From NCBI GenBank assembly GCA_023398165.1, contig JAEWSQ010000019.1, positions 1-48,421 of the forward strand: a stretch of DNA of 48,421 nucleotides. Reading direction: 5' to 3'. How positions within the stretch are numbered: the stretch's first letter is position 1; each line of letters opens with the position of its first letter. The notes below the pieces were generated by a model. It was not told where the DNA came from. It saw only the letters and a list, made by a program, of their open reading frames with translations, and did not search any database. Source of the stretch: Spirochaetota bacterium (GTDB lineage Bacteria; Spirochaetota; Spirochaetia; Treponematales; Treponemataceae). Below, piece after piece: positions 14,972 through 23,990 of the stretch. The position numbers and the translations under genes are program-made.

Positions 14972-16171
14972 CTACAGGCTTGTGATTCTAAGAAAGCATT
15001 TTTGAGCTGTCAGTGTACGGATAAGTATTTTACCTGTTTCTTTTTCGTATACGGCAGTTCCGACTCCGTCAAATTTTTCAATTCTGCAGCCTGAAGTAAA
15101 CCAGATATTTGGAATGCAGATTTCTGTACAGGGACTGCCGTCAGCCGCACAGGCTGTACTTTCCCATTCCATTTCAAAAAAATTCATGGCATCGCAGCTG
15201 TACTGCATGGAGATCAGTGTGCCGCAAAGGCGGCTCGGGTAGGGCGATATTTCATCGCTGAGAGGAATGCTGTCCTTATCTATAAAAAGATAGTGTTCAT
15301 GTTTGCTTTTTAATTCATCAATAAAACAAGTTTGAAAAGGTTCTAAAAAATCACTGGTAAAGTTAATTTCGTGTCCGTCTGCTTCTATGAAGAAATCTTT
15401 GTGCAGGAGCACCGGTTTCTGATTAACCACAGTCCATACCCCTCTCGTTTTCCACGGGCATTCTCTTCCGTCAAGAAATACAGATTCACCAAAGGCTGAC
15501 GGATCCTTTGAAAATTTATTTTTCGAACCGAATCCGGATGCCTTTGTAATCAGATCAAACTCGCTGTCTATACTGGTTCCCGTAAATCCGCTTTCAGCCG
15601 AATTACCGGTATCGAATCCTATAACACAGCGGCAGTCCTTAATGCGTCTTGCACTGTGTTTCATGGCGGTTGTAAAACGGGACTGAAAATAATCCTGAAT
15701 ATTTTCACCTTCGACCAGAAAATCCTGAGTAAAACAGTTTCCGGCAAAAAAAAGGGTTTTGAATGTTAAAAAGGCATAACGCCTCAAATCTTCATCTATG
15801 AGTTTTTCCATCTGTATTCCGCAAGATTCAAGAACCCAGCGGGGAAGGGATGCTAATTTCTTGTCCGGAACAATGAGAACTTGTAAAGGATATTCTTCAA
15901 TTATTTTGAGGCAGACCCGCAGTTTTGCCAGGTATTCCTCGTTGTACTGCTCTATTTCTCCGCCTTCCACTGCATTCCACGGAAGGGTAATATAGATAAG
16001 ATTATACCCTCTTTCTACAAGGTTCCGGCAGTAATCATGAGCGTTTTCCTCAAGAAACGGCAGATTCGTGGTTTTTTCATTTTCCAATGTACAGCCGTGA
16101 AACATGCACACTCTTCCATAGATATCTTTAATGCCGCTGTTGCCGGGAAAAAAAGTTTGTTCATATTTCAC
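14972..16171 (-). CDS. GH5-like (endoglycoceramidase-type) TIM-barrel protein, possibly inactive
   Basis: A 399-residue cytoplasmic protein (no signal peptide) resembling glycoside hydrolase family 5 of the endoglycoceramidase group. The N-terminal barrel has GYNLIYITLPWNAVE at about 55-69, and the C-terminal 90 residues look like the GH5 beta-sandwich (YPSRLCGTLISMQYSCD and the EICIPNIWF region). At the end of strand 4, where active enzymes have NEP, the sequence reads GFDTGNSAESG, so the acid/base glutamate appears replaced. Function may therefore be altered or lost, or my alignment may be off. The start is a GTG with GGAG seven bases upstream. The gene lies downstream of the EIIA gene, separated by a terminator. 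Confidence 0.5.
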   Translation of the reverse strand: MKYEQTFFPGNSGIKDIYGRVCMFHGCTLENEKTTNLPFLEENAHDYCRNLVERGYNLIYITLPWNAVEGGEIEQYNEEYLAKLRVCLKIIEEYPLQVLIVPDKKLASLPRWVLESCGIQMEKLIDEDLRRYAFLTFKTLFFAGNCFTQDFLVEGENIQDYFQSRFTTAMKHSARRIKDCRCVIGFDTGNSAESGFTGTSIDSEFDLITKASGFGSKNKFSKDPSAFGESVFLDGRECPWKTRGVWTVVNQKPVLLHKDFFIEADGHEINFTSDFLEPFQTCFIDELKSKHEHYLFIDKDSIPLSDEISPYPSRLCGTLISMQYSCDAMNFFEMEWESTACAADGSPCTEICIPNIWFTSGCRIEKFDGVGTAVYEKETGKILIRTLTAQKCFLRITSL

Positions 16172-16194
16172 AATTAGACTCCATTAATCATTTC

Positions 16195-16242
16195 TAAACA
16201 AAACAAGACCACCGGCTGAGGGTTATTCAGCAAAGGTGGTCT
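16195..16242 (-). terminator. Intrinsic terminator after the EIIA gene
   Basis: On the minus strand AGACCACC pairs with GGTGGTCT, with an inner GCTGA/TCAGC pairing, followed by a T-rich tail (tgttttgttta). Separates the EIIA gene from the GH5-like gene. Confidence 0.75.
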
Positions 16243-16284
16243 CTAGATACCGCATAGAGCGGCACAGGGAAAATACCTGCAGTT

Positions 16285-16731
16285 TTATTCAGTTAAAATA
16301 CGGATAACTTCTGCTTTATCGTTTGTCTTAAGAATTTCCTGTCTTTTCTCTGCACTCTTAAATAAAAGGCTTACCTCAGCAAGAAATTGAAGATGCGGAC
16401 CAGTTTTGTTAACCGGAGATAACGTCATAATAAAAATTCTGCACGGTTCCTGATCGAGTGAATCGAAGTCGACAGGATTATCTGATACACCGATGCATGC
16501 TACGAGGTCTGTTACAGTATCAGTTTTTCCATGGGGAATAGCTATACCGTGTTTCATACCTGTTGACATTTTTCGTTCACGGTCGAGAACACATTCACGG
16601 GCGGCTTTTTTATCGGTTACTTTACCGGCGGCAATAAGAATCTCCAGCATTTCATCGATGATTTGTTCTTTTGTTTTGCCCTGTAAATGAAGATTTACAG
16701 TTTCCGTTGTTAATACAGTTCGTAAGTTCAT
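16285..16731 (-). CDS. PTS EIIA of the fructose/nitrogen (PtsN) type
   Basis: A 148-residue single-domain PTS EIIA-2 protein. H67 in GIAIPHGKTD is the phosphorylated histidine. No EIIB/EIIC sugar permease genes are nearby, so it is more likely a regulatory PtsN-like protein than part of a sugar import system. Its promoter (TTGACT, 17 bases, TAAACT) ends six bases before the ATG, and there is no Shine-Dalgarno, so the mRNA is probably leaderless. A good terminator follows. Confidence 0.92.
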   Translation of the reverse strand: MNLRTVLTTETVNLHLQGKTKEQIIDEMLEILIAAGKVTDKKAARECVLDRERKMSTGMKHGIAIPHGKTDTVTDLVACIGVSDNPVDFDSLDQEPCRIFIMTLSPVNKTGPHLQFLAEVSLLFKSAEKRQEILKTNDKAEVIRILTE

Positions 16732-16737
16732 ATGATG

Positions 16738-16766
16738 AGTTTACGTTTACTTCATGTAAAAGTCAA
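16738..16766 (-). promoter_or_regulatory. EIIA gene promoter, leaderless geometry
   Basis: Minus strand: TTGACT (16766-16761), 17-base spacer, TAAACT (16743-16738), then six bases to the ATG at 16731. Transcription should start at or within a base or two of the A of ATG. Confidence 0.7.
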
Positions 16767-16850
16767 GCAAAAAAAAGGTAATTTTTATTAAAATCAGGCT
16801 AAAATACATAAAAACGAAGTCAAAATTGTACATTGGTTGCGGTTTTGTGA

Positions 16851-16856
16851 TATACT
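16851..16856 (+). promoter_or_regulatory. Extended -10 box with leaderless geometry
   Basis: TGATATACT (TG at 16848-16849, box 16851-16856) with the ATG at 16863. A weak -35 TTGTAC lies 19 bases upstream. No ribosome binding site exists between the box and the ATG. Confidence 0.6.
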
Positions 16857-16862
16857 TCGCAA

Positions 16863-17264
16863 ATGGCAGATATACAAAAATTCTATGCTGATGTTCAGCG
16901 GATTCAGAAACATACACGGGCCGCTTCCGGTATTTATAACGCACGCGAAGTAACTTCACAGCTGATGAGGCTATTCGAATCTAATACGCGCGGTCTGGGG
17001 GACTTGCCCCTTTCAATACTCGAATACTGGAAAAAGACCTACATTGACTGCTCTGCACAGCCTGATAATGAACCGGTTCAGGCGCATATAGACTGGCTTG
17101 CAGTTGTTTTGTGTTTTCTGGACGGTGAACTGGATGCTGATCAGGATATTCCCCGTAAAGATTGGAAAGAGCTTGCTTCGTTGATTAACTATGAAGCGGA
17201 GGAAATTCCTATAGATGTTCTATCTGCAATGATGACCACTCTGGTCGAAAAGAAAGCCTTATAA
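16863..17264 (+). CDS. Conserved-looking hypothetical protein
   Basis: A 133-residue soluble, largely helical protein with no signal peptide and no motif I recognise. Two tryptophan-containing segments (LEYWKKTY near 53-60 and HIDWLAVVL near 76-84) suggest a folded domain. It overlaps the last six bases of addA on the opposite strand: TTATAA at 17259-17264 contains both stop codons. The extended -10 box right before the ATG and good codon structure support a real gene. The expected mRNA would be leaderless. Confidence 0.7.
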   Translation: MADIQKFYADVQRIQKHTRAASGIYNAREVTSQLMRLFESNTRGLGDLPLSILEYWKKTYIDCSAQPDNEPVQAHIDWLAVVLCFLDGELDADQDIPRKDWKELASLINYEAEEIPIDVLSAMMTTLVEKKAL

Positions 17265-20200
17265 AAAAAGGAGGTCTTCCAACCGGATGGTTTTTATCTG
17301 AGCGGTAATATCGGCAGAGGTATTTGTTCTCAAATAATGAAGACAGCATTGTATGTCATCCTCTCTGCATTGTTTTAACGAACTAAGCGCCTTCCTGTAT
17401 AACGCCAGCTGTGCGCAGTGCCGTGAAATATCCTGGGTTGTGTCTGTTTTAAAATCCACAAGATAGAAAACGCCATTAAAACGAAAAGCGAGATCTATGC
17501 TGCCGGTAATAATCCTGTGGCTTGTTTTATCTGTATTTTCAATACGCATTTTAAACGCATATTCATTTTTTCTCCATGATGCATTCTTCGCCTTCTGTCC
17601 TAACTCAGTCTGTAAAAAATCAGCTGCCATTTTAAAGGCTGAGTGTGTTACCGTTTCTAGCTGTTTTTCCGATAACACGCTTGTTATTTTCCCCGGCAGG
17701 GTTACAGGAAGTCCTGTAAAAATGGATTCTGCATAGGAATGGGCTATGGTTCCGAAATCCTCGTAGCCGAATCTAAGATCCTTCATAGAGGCAATAATAT
17801 CATCAATAGCGGAATATTTTTGACCTCTGCCGTATTCTATGTCAGTCCCCTGTTCTGTGTTTCCCTTGCCCGTATGCAGTGAACTTGGGTTTATATGAAA
17901 ATCCTGTTCGCTGTGATCACTTTTTTCCGGAATACTCATGTAAAGCGGATGAACAAGGTTTTGAACGGCCAGTTTATCAGCTGCTATTGATTTGCTATGT
18001 AAGGCGGAGACCCCGCTTTTTGTATACTGCGGTATTTCTTCTATTATAAAGGGTCTGCATACTGCGCCGGATGCTGGTTCCGTTTGTTCTATGAATCCGT
18101 GCATTGCCGGAAAGAGGAGCGAGGAAAAATTGTTTTGCGGTATACAGAATAAAGGTGTAATATTGGCGTTGGAACTATCAGATTTTTTATGTGTCATGGC
18201 ATTCTGCAGCGCTGCAATACTGCTTTCAAACTTGTTCAGCTGATTGCCGTAGTCATCAGTTGTCTTAAGAAACTTTTGAGCGCTTTTCGGTACAGAAATT
18301 ACCGATGTGAGAAATAGTAAATCCACGGCCCGTGTCATTGCAACGTATAAGAGCCGTCTGAGCTCCGCATCACGCATGACGTTTTCTTTTTCACGGCTTC
18401 GTGTAAAAAAGTAATTGGCTTTGCAGTCCGGAATGCTGCTTGAACTTTCCAGATTCAGGCAGACTCCAAATTCCTTGTCAAAGAAGACCGCTTCGTTATT
18501 GGTATCGTTCTTCCCTTTGTCGGAAAGACCGCAGACAAAGACGACGGGGAATTCAAGCCCCTTGCTTTTATGTATGCTCATAAGTCGGACAGCTCCGCTT
18601 CTTTCAAGGGGAATATCCATACCGGTGAGCGCGGAATCATTATTCTGAAGTTCATCAAGAATATCTATAAATGAGGAAAGCGTTTTTCCTTCACTGTCAA
18701 TTCTGCGCGCCAGTTCAAATAAAAAGTCATACAGCTCGCCGTATTGTGAAACTTCATTGTTCCACAATGTTTCAAACCTGTAGCCCTCCGTGTACCAGAT
18801 CCGGGTTATAAGGCCGCAGACGTTCGAGCTTTTTGCAGCACTGCATAATCTAGTATACAATTCACGGCCTTTTCTATAAAAATACTTATCAGCAGTTTCA
18901 AGAAAATTTTCCGTTTCAGTATCAAAGGGTAGGGATTTTTCATTCCAATGTGCAAGGCATATGTGAACACCATTTTGTCCCAAATGCACAAAAGGCGAGT
19001 GGAGAACTGAAGCATAGGAAGAAGTATCTTTGGGAAAGATAATAAGACGCAGCAGTGAGAAAATATCGTTTACGGGAGCATCTGAGAAAAAGCTTTGTAT
19101 GCTTTCGCTTATATACGGGATTCCAAAACTCCGCAAATATTTCTCATAATAATACTGATTCGTATACGTTCTAAACAGAACTGCACAACTTGCATACGTA
19201 TATGTACCATTTGAGGACTCTATGAGCGTTTTAATTTTTTGTGCGGTAAAAAAAGCAAGGGTTTCTTTAGCATCCAGAAATTCTTCTTCCGCCTCTTTGT
19301 GTACCGGTTCCTGTATTTCTGTTTCAGTTTCACCGCTTTCTGAATCTTCCGTACCGCCTGCTTCTTCCGAATCGTAGAGGCATATTGTCACCGCGCTGTG
19401 TAAGCTCTTTAAACCGTCTAGTTTGTCGCCGTTGCACTGTATCGGAGTATATTCCGCCTCGAACGGGGGATATTCAATTCCTTCTGCCAGGTGTTCTTTT
19501 TTTATGAAAATAGAACTGCGCTGCGTGCGGATTGGAAGTTCAGTGTTGACTTCATTAGGGGAAAAAGGATAATCAGAACCGCCGAAGAGTGAATTAAATG
19601 AAGAAACAAGGGAAGGTGAGGAACGGAAATTCGTTGAGAGTGTTACACTTGAATCAAAGATATTTCTCAAGGATCTGAATACTTCGACATCCGCTCCCCG
19701 GAAACGGTAAATGGACTGTTTCTCATCACCCACAAAAAATAGTTTCCCAGGACACAGATCATCAATCCGGGGTATGGACGGTGACATATCTTTCCCAAGC
19801 TCTGAAGCCTCTTTCTCTGCAAGGAAAAAAAGCATGTCGCGCTGCTGTTCATTGTCGTCCTGGAATTCGTCGATCATGATTGCTTCGGCGCTCAGCTTTT
19901 CGGTTTCGCGGATATCATAATTTGTTTTTAGAATTTCAAGAGCAAGATCTGAGACATCTTTAAAAGTAAGAATTCCGCTCATTCGTTTTGCATCATTATA
20001 TTCGCCTTGGAATTCATCGAGAAGCATCATTATGTCACGTATCACTCTGTAATTTAAAATAAAACTGCATATTCCCGAAAGCTCATCATAATGAAGGCGT
20101 ATCTGTTCTATGCAGGGTTTAATAAGATCAAACGGATATTTTGAGGCCTTGACGGATACTTTTTTCAGTATATATACCCCGTTCATTGAACGGGTAAGAT

Positions 20201-21032
20201 CCTGCTCAAAAGCAGAATCCTGAGCGGACATGTACTGTACCAGTCGTGCATGTTCAGGGAAAGAAATATCCGATTTATTAGAAGTGAGGGCTTTTTCTAA
20301 ATCGGTGAATGAAGATTTAGAATGCTCGCTCACGGGAATTTCTGTAAAGAGCTGTGCAGCTTCCAGTGCCAGGGAGGAAATTTTTGAGGTAAGAATTTTA
20401 TACTGGTTTACTACTTCGTCTTTCTGGCGGTTAAAAAGATTTTCAAACGAAATCGGAACGGCAATACTCGTATGATTAACCATCACCGATGCAAATAATT
20501 CCTGCGCTGTCTTTTCTATTTTACTTGTTCCGATAAACTGCTGAAGAGAAGGATTAGTGCGGTGTTTAAGTATGAAGGGAATTGCCCTCTTCTGTGCAAA
20601 GTCCCGGGCTTTATCGGGATCTGTAACGAAGTCCGGACTTATTCCGAAAAATCTTCCGCCCCGTTTTACAAGCGATGCGCAGTATGAATCGAGTGTTTGA
20701 ATTCGCGCCGTATGAAAATTCTCAACGGCTTTCTGTGCAAGTCTTGTTGTTTCATCCTGATCCTTGTGCTGTGAAAGATTTTTGAGGGTTGCATAAATTC
20801 TTCCATACATTTCAGAAGCAGCTTTGTCGGTAAAAGTGAGGGTTAAAATTTTGTCCACAGGAATTTTCCGGACAGCAACGAGATATGCAAAACGGAATGC
20901 GAGCACTCTGGTTTTTCCTGAACCCGCGCCTGCTGCGACGACTGCATTCTTGTCAATCTGTACAGCCTTTATCTGCTGTTCATCCAATATTTCTTTCAGC
21001 ATTTTAAAAGCAGTACTGTTGTTTTCTGTCAT
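17259..21032 (-). CDS. addA: AddA-type helicase-nuclease subunit
   Basis: A 1257-residue UvrD/RecB-like superfamily 1 helicase fused to a C-terminal PD-(D/E)xK nuclease, the normal AddA layout and length. Walker A is AAGAGSGKT at 33-41; later motifs include IDEFQDDN (Walker B region), FVGDEKQSIYRFRGAD and SIHKSKGLEFPVVFV. The nuclease shows GSIDLAF, YLVDFKTD and QLALYR in the order expected for a RecB-family nuclease. With AddB it resects double-strand breaks and loads RecA at Chi-like sites. The ATG overlaps the addB stop codon (ATGA), indicating translational coupling. A Glu/Ser-rich insertion (roughly residues 545-590) interrupts the helicase. Confidence 0.93.
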   Translation of the reverse strand: MTENNSTAFKMLKEILDEQQIKAVQIDKNAVVAAGAGSGKTRVLAFRFAYLVAVRKIPVDKILTLTFTDKAASEMYGRIYATLKNLSQHKDQDETTRLAQKAVENFHTARIQTLDSYCASLVKRGGRFFGISPDFVTDPDKARDFAQKRAIPFILKHRTNPSLQQFIGTSKIEKTAQELFASVMVNHTSIAVPISFENLFNRQKDEVVNQYKILTSKISSLALEAAQLFTEIPVSEHSKSSFTDLEKALTSNKSDISFPEHARLVQYMSAQDSAFEQDLTRSMNGVYILKKVSVKASKYPFDLIKPCIEQIRLHYDELSGICSFILNYRVIRDIMMLLDEFQGEYNDAKRMSGILTFKDVSDLALEILKTNYDIRETEKLSAEAIMIDEFQDDNEQQRDMLFFLAEKEASELGKDMSPSIPRIDDLCPGKLFFVGDEKQSIYRFRGADVEVFRSLRNIFDSSVTLSTNFRSSPSLVSSFNSLFGGSDYPFSPNEVNTELPIRTQRSSIFIKKEHLAEGIEYPPFEAEYTPIQCNGDKLDGLKSLHSAVTICLYDSEEAGGTEDSESGETETEIQEPVHKEAEEEFLDAKETLAFFTAQKIKTLIESSNGTYTYASCAVLFRTYTNQYYYEKYLRSFGIPYISESIQSFFSDAPVNDIFSLLRLIIFPKDTSSYASVLHSPFVHLGQNGVHICLAHWNEKSLPFDTETENFLETADKYFYRKGRELYTRLCSAAKSSNVCGLITRIWYTEGYRFETLWNNEVSQYGELYDFLFELARRIDSEGKTLSSFIDILDELQNNDSALTGMDIPLERSGAVRLMSIHKSKGLEFPVVFVCGLSDKGKNDTNNEAVFFDKEFGVCLNLESSSSIPDCKANYFFTRSREKENVMRDAELRRLLYVAMTRAVDLLFLTSVISVPKSAQKFLKTTDDYGNQLNKFESSIAALQNAMTHKKSDSSNANITPLFCIPQNNFSSLLFPAMHGFIEQTEPASGAVCRPFIIEEIPQYTKSGVSALHSKSIAADKLAVQNLVHPLYMSIPEKSDHSEQDFHINPSSLHTGKGNTEQGTDIEYGRGQKYSAIDDIIASMKDLRFGYEDFGTIAHSYAESIFTGLPVTLPGKITSVLSEKQLETVTHSAFKMAADFLQTELGQKAKNASWRKNEYAFKMRIENTDKTSHRIITGSIDLAFRFNGVFYLVDFKTDTTQDISRHCAQLALYRKALSSLKQCREDDIQCCLHYLRTNTSADITAQIKTIRLEDLLFL

Positions 21033-23881
21033 TGTACTGCCTCCTGTACATCCGGCCTTCCAGTACCGGATGCAGAAACCGAAAGTACTTTTGTTCCTCT
21101 CATGGCGGTCTTATCACCGTCTACTATGAATGTTGTTCTGCACACAGTCTTATGCCTGCATGATGCGCAGGTCTCATATGGAATATCCTCGCTGAGAGAA
21201 AAAATATTATTGCCTATATTCTGCTTAAAAAGTTCAATACTCAAATCAAGCGCCTTCAGCGTGTCTGTAAAATTAACAGGACAGCCGTTTGAATCATCCG
21301 GAACACGGCTCACTCTCCATTTTTTCTGAGACGGATTAGTCCGGCTGGTGAGGGTGTTAACGGTCTGCCCGAGAAGCGGCATAATTTTTTTCTGATGAAT
21401 ACTGCAGAAGGCTGCCCCGTAAACCTGCTTTTCCTCATTGTATTCGAAAAGTTTACAATACAGTGGAAGCTGAAAATCGCTTAACGGCGAATTATTTACA
21501 GATAAACATACATTTCTCTGGGGCATAATACTGGTTTTAAAATCGATAATCCATATGCCCTGAGCTGTTTCCAAAACCAGATCTAGAATCCCCTTGAGTA
21601 TATGATCCCCGCAGTCGATGGAATATTCTTTCTCTGATGATACTACCTTTGAGCTGCCGAAAAAAAGCAGAAACTCCGATAAGAAAGAAGAGAGTTTTTT
21701 ATATAGTGAAGGCGACTGCGCTTTTACTACCTGTACGGTTAAATCGCTTATTGCTTCATCAGGAAAACATGAAAAAGGAAAAGAACTTAGTATATGACCG
21801 ATGCTTTCCTGTAAAACCTCATCTGCATCATCGGGAAGTACGAGCGAGCCCTGCGGCAGTTTTTGTTCGGTGTAATTCATGAAGAATTCATGCAGCACCG
21901 CATGATATATTGTACCTAAAAAAACATCATCCACAAGGTTAGCTTCCAGACTGACCGGTTTAAGTGTAAAAATGTTTTTATATAAGAAACTCAAGGGACA
22001 GGTAAAGTATTCACGGAGAGCCGTGGCATAGATTTTCATCTTCTGCGTTTTTTTGTCCTTGAGGAACGTAAGCACGCGGTTGTGCGATATACTGTCGAGT
22101 TTTACAGGTTTACGCAGTTCCGGAAGAGGAATAAACCATTTTAAAAAGCTTTCTTTTTGTATCCGGTATAGATACTCGACGGAATGGGCTCCCCCTCCGG
22201 AGAGCAGGGAACTGAAAATGGTTTTTTCACTAATAAATGAATCATTATAGGTACAGGGATCTTTAGCAATGGTAAAAACATTGTGAGGCAAGGACCATCC
22301 GCTGAAAGTTTTTGTGCAGCAGGAAAAACGGGCATGTGAAAGACAGTATAACACGGTAAATTGGTCAGATACATTTGAATCTTCAATATGAAGAGCATCA
22401 CGTTTAGTGCGTGAAAGAAAATCAAGCGGTTTATACATTACAGAAATTTGCTTTTGTCCGGCATTTATGACAATAGAATGATCAAAGGGTGCTCCCGCGG
22501 CAGTTTTATACGGGAAAATGTGAACGCCCCTGAGCTGTGTCTGTGCAAGATATTCACAGGAATCCAGGTACCGGCAGAAAAACTGCAGAGGATTGAGCGG
22601 AATTACATCTGAAAATGTTTCCTCGAGGGATGAAAGCTGCATCAGTTCTGTAATACAGCGGCTTAGTACGAGGTCCGTTTCTTCGGTGCATAATGACGGG
22701 TCAAAAAAAGCGTGTTTAAATGCAAAGTAGGATTGTCTTAAAGCACTGAAGGTTTTCGCTTCGGCGAAACTCATGATGGAATCTTTTAGAAGGCGGTAAA
22801 AAGCGGAAACAAATCTGTCTTGTACTGTACCGAGTGTTTTTTCCCAAATGTCCACAAATTTTCCATCTGTCTCATACGGACACAGACAATTATTTGTAAT
22901 ACCGTACTGGAGAAAAATATCAATGCTGCGTCTTGTTTCCTCTTTCCATGGAAATACCGTATTTGTAAGCAGCTGCTTTAATGATGCAAAGGAAAACATT
23001 TCACTTCCGCACTGCATAATGAGGCTGAAAAGATTACCGGAAGGATAAGAAGAGAGCGTTTTTCCCGCTCTCAGCTGATACGGTATGCCCCTTAGCGAAA
23101 ATTCTCTTGTAATGTACGGAAACAAGTCCTCAATTCCGGGAACATGGACAGCTATGGAAGTATAGGAAATGTTTTGGTCTTCTCTAAGCGAGCGGATATA
23201 CATTGCTGTCTTCCGGATTTCCTCTCTTGCATTATCATACTCAAATGCGGTGAGTGAAGCTTTGTAATTATCTTTAAAAGGCACCTCAATTATGGTAAAA
23301 TTGGGAGCCTGAGAAAGAATTTCCTTATACTCGCCGTAATCCTGAAGAATTGACGGGAAGAACAGATAATAGTGCAGACCGTCATCGCGGAAAGGAGGCT
23401 TTTCCCAGGTAGGTTCAAAAAGGGAATGGGAATCGAGAAATGAAGTATACTCATTCATGAGCGTCTGTAAATCAGTATCTTCCGCATCGGAAATGGAACG
23501 TGTTTTTTCCTTCCATGATGCAAGCTGCGGTAAAAGGGAAGATAGCCAGCCGGAAAAAGAAGAACCATAAAAGGCGTAATCCTGAGGTATGAGAGAAGTA
23601 AACAGAGGTTTGTTTTCTTCTGCAAGACTGATATTTCTTTCTATAATTTTCAGGGCAAAAAGTTTCCGCACGGAGGAGGGAATGCTTGTCTTATTCTGCT
23701 GCACAGAACGGACGGCACTCGATTTAAATGTATCCCATGCAATAAATCTTTCAAGGGCAACAGCCGTACATCCACTGAAAAATAGCGCTTTCTCAGCCCA
23801 CATAAGAGCTGTAACCTGCGTTGGAAACACAAAAACCGAGTTATCATCTTGTATATGCTGCTTAATAATTTCTTCCACCAT
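21029..23881 (-). CDS. addB: AddB-type nuclease subunit with iron-sulphur cysteines
   Basis: A 950-residue partner of AddA. The C-terminal nuclease has KGILDLVLE, IIDFKTS and QLPLYCKLFE. Four cysteines in the AddB cluster pattern are present: one in YFTCPLSFLY before the nuclease and C-x2-C-x5-C in ETCASCRHKTVC at the end, which should hold a 4Fe-4S cluster. The N-terminal helicase-like part lacks a Walker A motif (the expected site reads VFVFPTQVTALMW), as in AddB/RexB members that do not bind ATP. I start at ATG 23881; the frame extends to 23902, but an extended -10 box TGGTATACT (23893-23898) lies inside that extension. No Shine-Dalgarno is seen. Confidence 0.85.
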   Translation of the reverse strand: MVEEIIKQHIQDDNSVFVFPTQVTALMWAEKALFFSGCTAVALERFIAWDTFKSSAVRSVQQNKTSIPSSVRKLFALKIIERNISLAEENKPLFTSLIPQDYAFYGSSFSGWLSSLLPQLASWKEKTRSISDAEDTDLQTLMNEYTSFLDSHSLFEPTWEKPPFRDDGLHYYLFFPSILQDYGEYKEILSQAPNFTIIEVPFKDNYKASLTAFEYDNAREEIRKTAMYIRSLREDQNISYTSIAVHVPGIEDLFPYITREFSLRGIPYQLRAGKTLSSYPSGNLFSLIMQCGSEMFSFASLKQLLTNTVFPWKEETRRSIDIFLQYGITNNCLCPYETDGKFVDIWEKTLGTVQDRFVSAFYRLLKDSIMSFAEAKTFSALRQSYFAFKHAFFDPSLCTEETDLVLSRCITELMQLSSLEETFSDVIPLNPLQFFCRYLDSCEYLAQTQLRGVHIFPYKTAAGAPFDHSIVINAGQKQISVMYKPLDFLSRTKRDALHIEDSNVSDQFTVLYCLSHARFSCCTKTFSGWSLPHNVFTIAKDPCTYNDSFISEKTIFSSLLSGGGAHSVEYLYRIQKESFLKWFIPLPELRKPVKLDSISHNRVLTFLKDKKTQKMKIYATALREYFTCPLSFLYKNIFTLKPVSLEANLVDDVFLGTIYHAVLHEFFMNYTEQKLPQGSLVLPDDADEVLQESIGHILSSFPFSCFPDEAISDLTVQVVKAQSPSLYKKLSSFLSEFLLFFGSSKVVSSEKEYSIDCGDHILKGILDLVLETAQGIWIIDFKTSIMPQRNVCLSVNNSPLSDFQLPLYCKLFEYNEEKQVYGAAFCSIHQKKIMPLLGQTVNTLTSRTNPSQKKWRVSRVPDDSNGCPVNFTDTLKALDLSIELFKQNIGNNIFSLSEDIPYETCASCRHKTVCRTTFIVDGDKTAMRGTKVLSVSASGTGRPDVQEAVQ

Positions 23882-23892
23882 AGGCAAATTAC

Positions 23893-23898
23893 AGTATA
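23893..23898 (-). promoter_or_regulatory. addB extended -10 box
   Basis: Minus-strand TGGTATACT, 11 bases before the ATG at 23881. There is no good -35 at the right distance and no ribosome binding site; the transcript leader would be about four bases. Confidence 0.5.
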
Positions 23899-23974
23899 CC
23901 ATAAAATTCAGTAAAACGGATTGTTTTATTTTAAATATCCTTAAGGTTATATAGTTTTTTAATTTGTACTATGT

Positions 23975-23980
23975 TATACT
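23975..23980 (+). promoter_or_regulatory. glgX extended -10 box
   Basis: TGTTATACT with the box at 23975-23980 and the ATG at 23991, ten bases later. The -35 region is weak and no Shine-Dalgarno is present, so the mRNA leader would be very short. Confidence 0.55.
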
Positions 23981-23990
23981 TCAGCCCATC

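Noticed and set aside
16747..16959. 70-codon minus-strand frame upstream of the EIIA gene
   Set aside because: Overlaps the EIIA promoter and the start of the 16863 gene in antisense, with no ribosome binding site.
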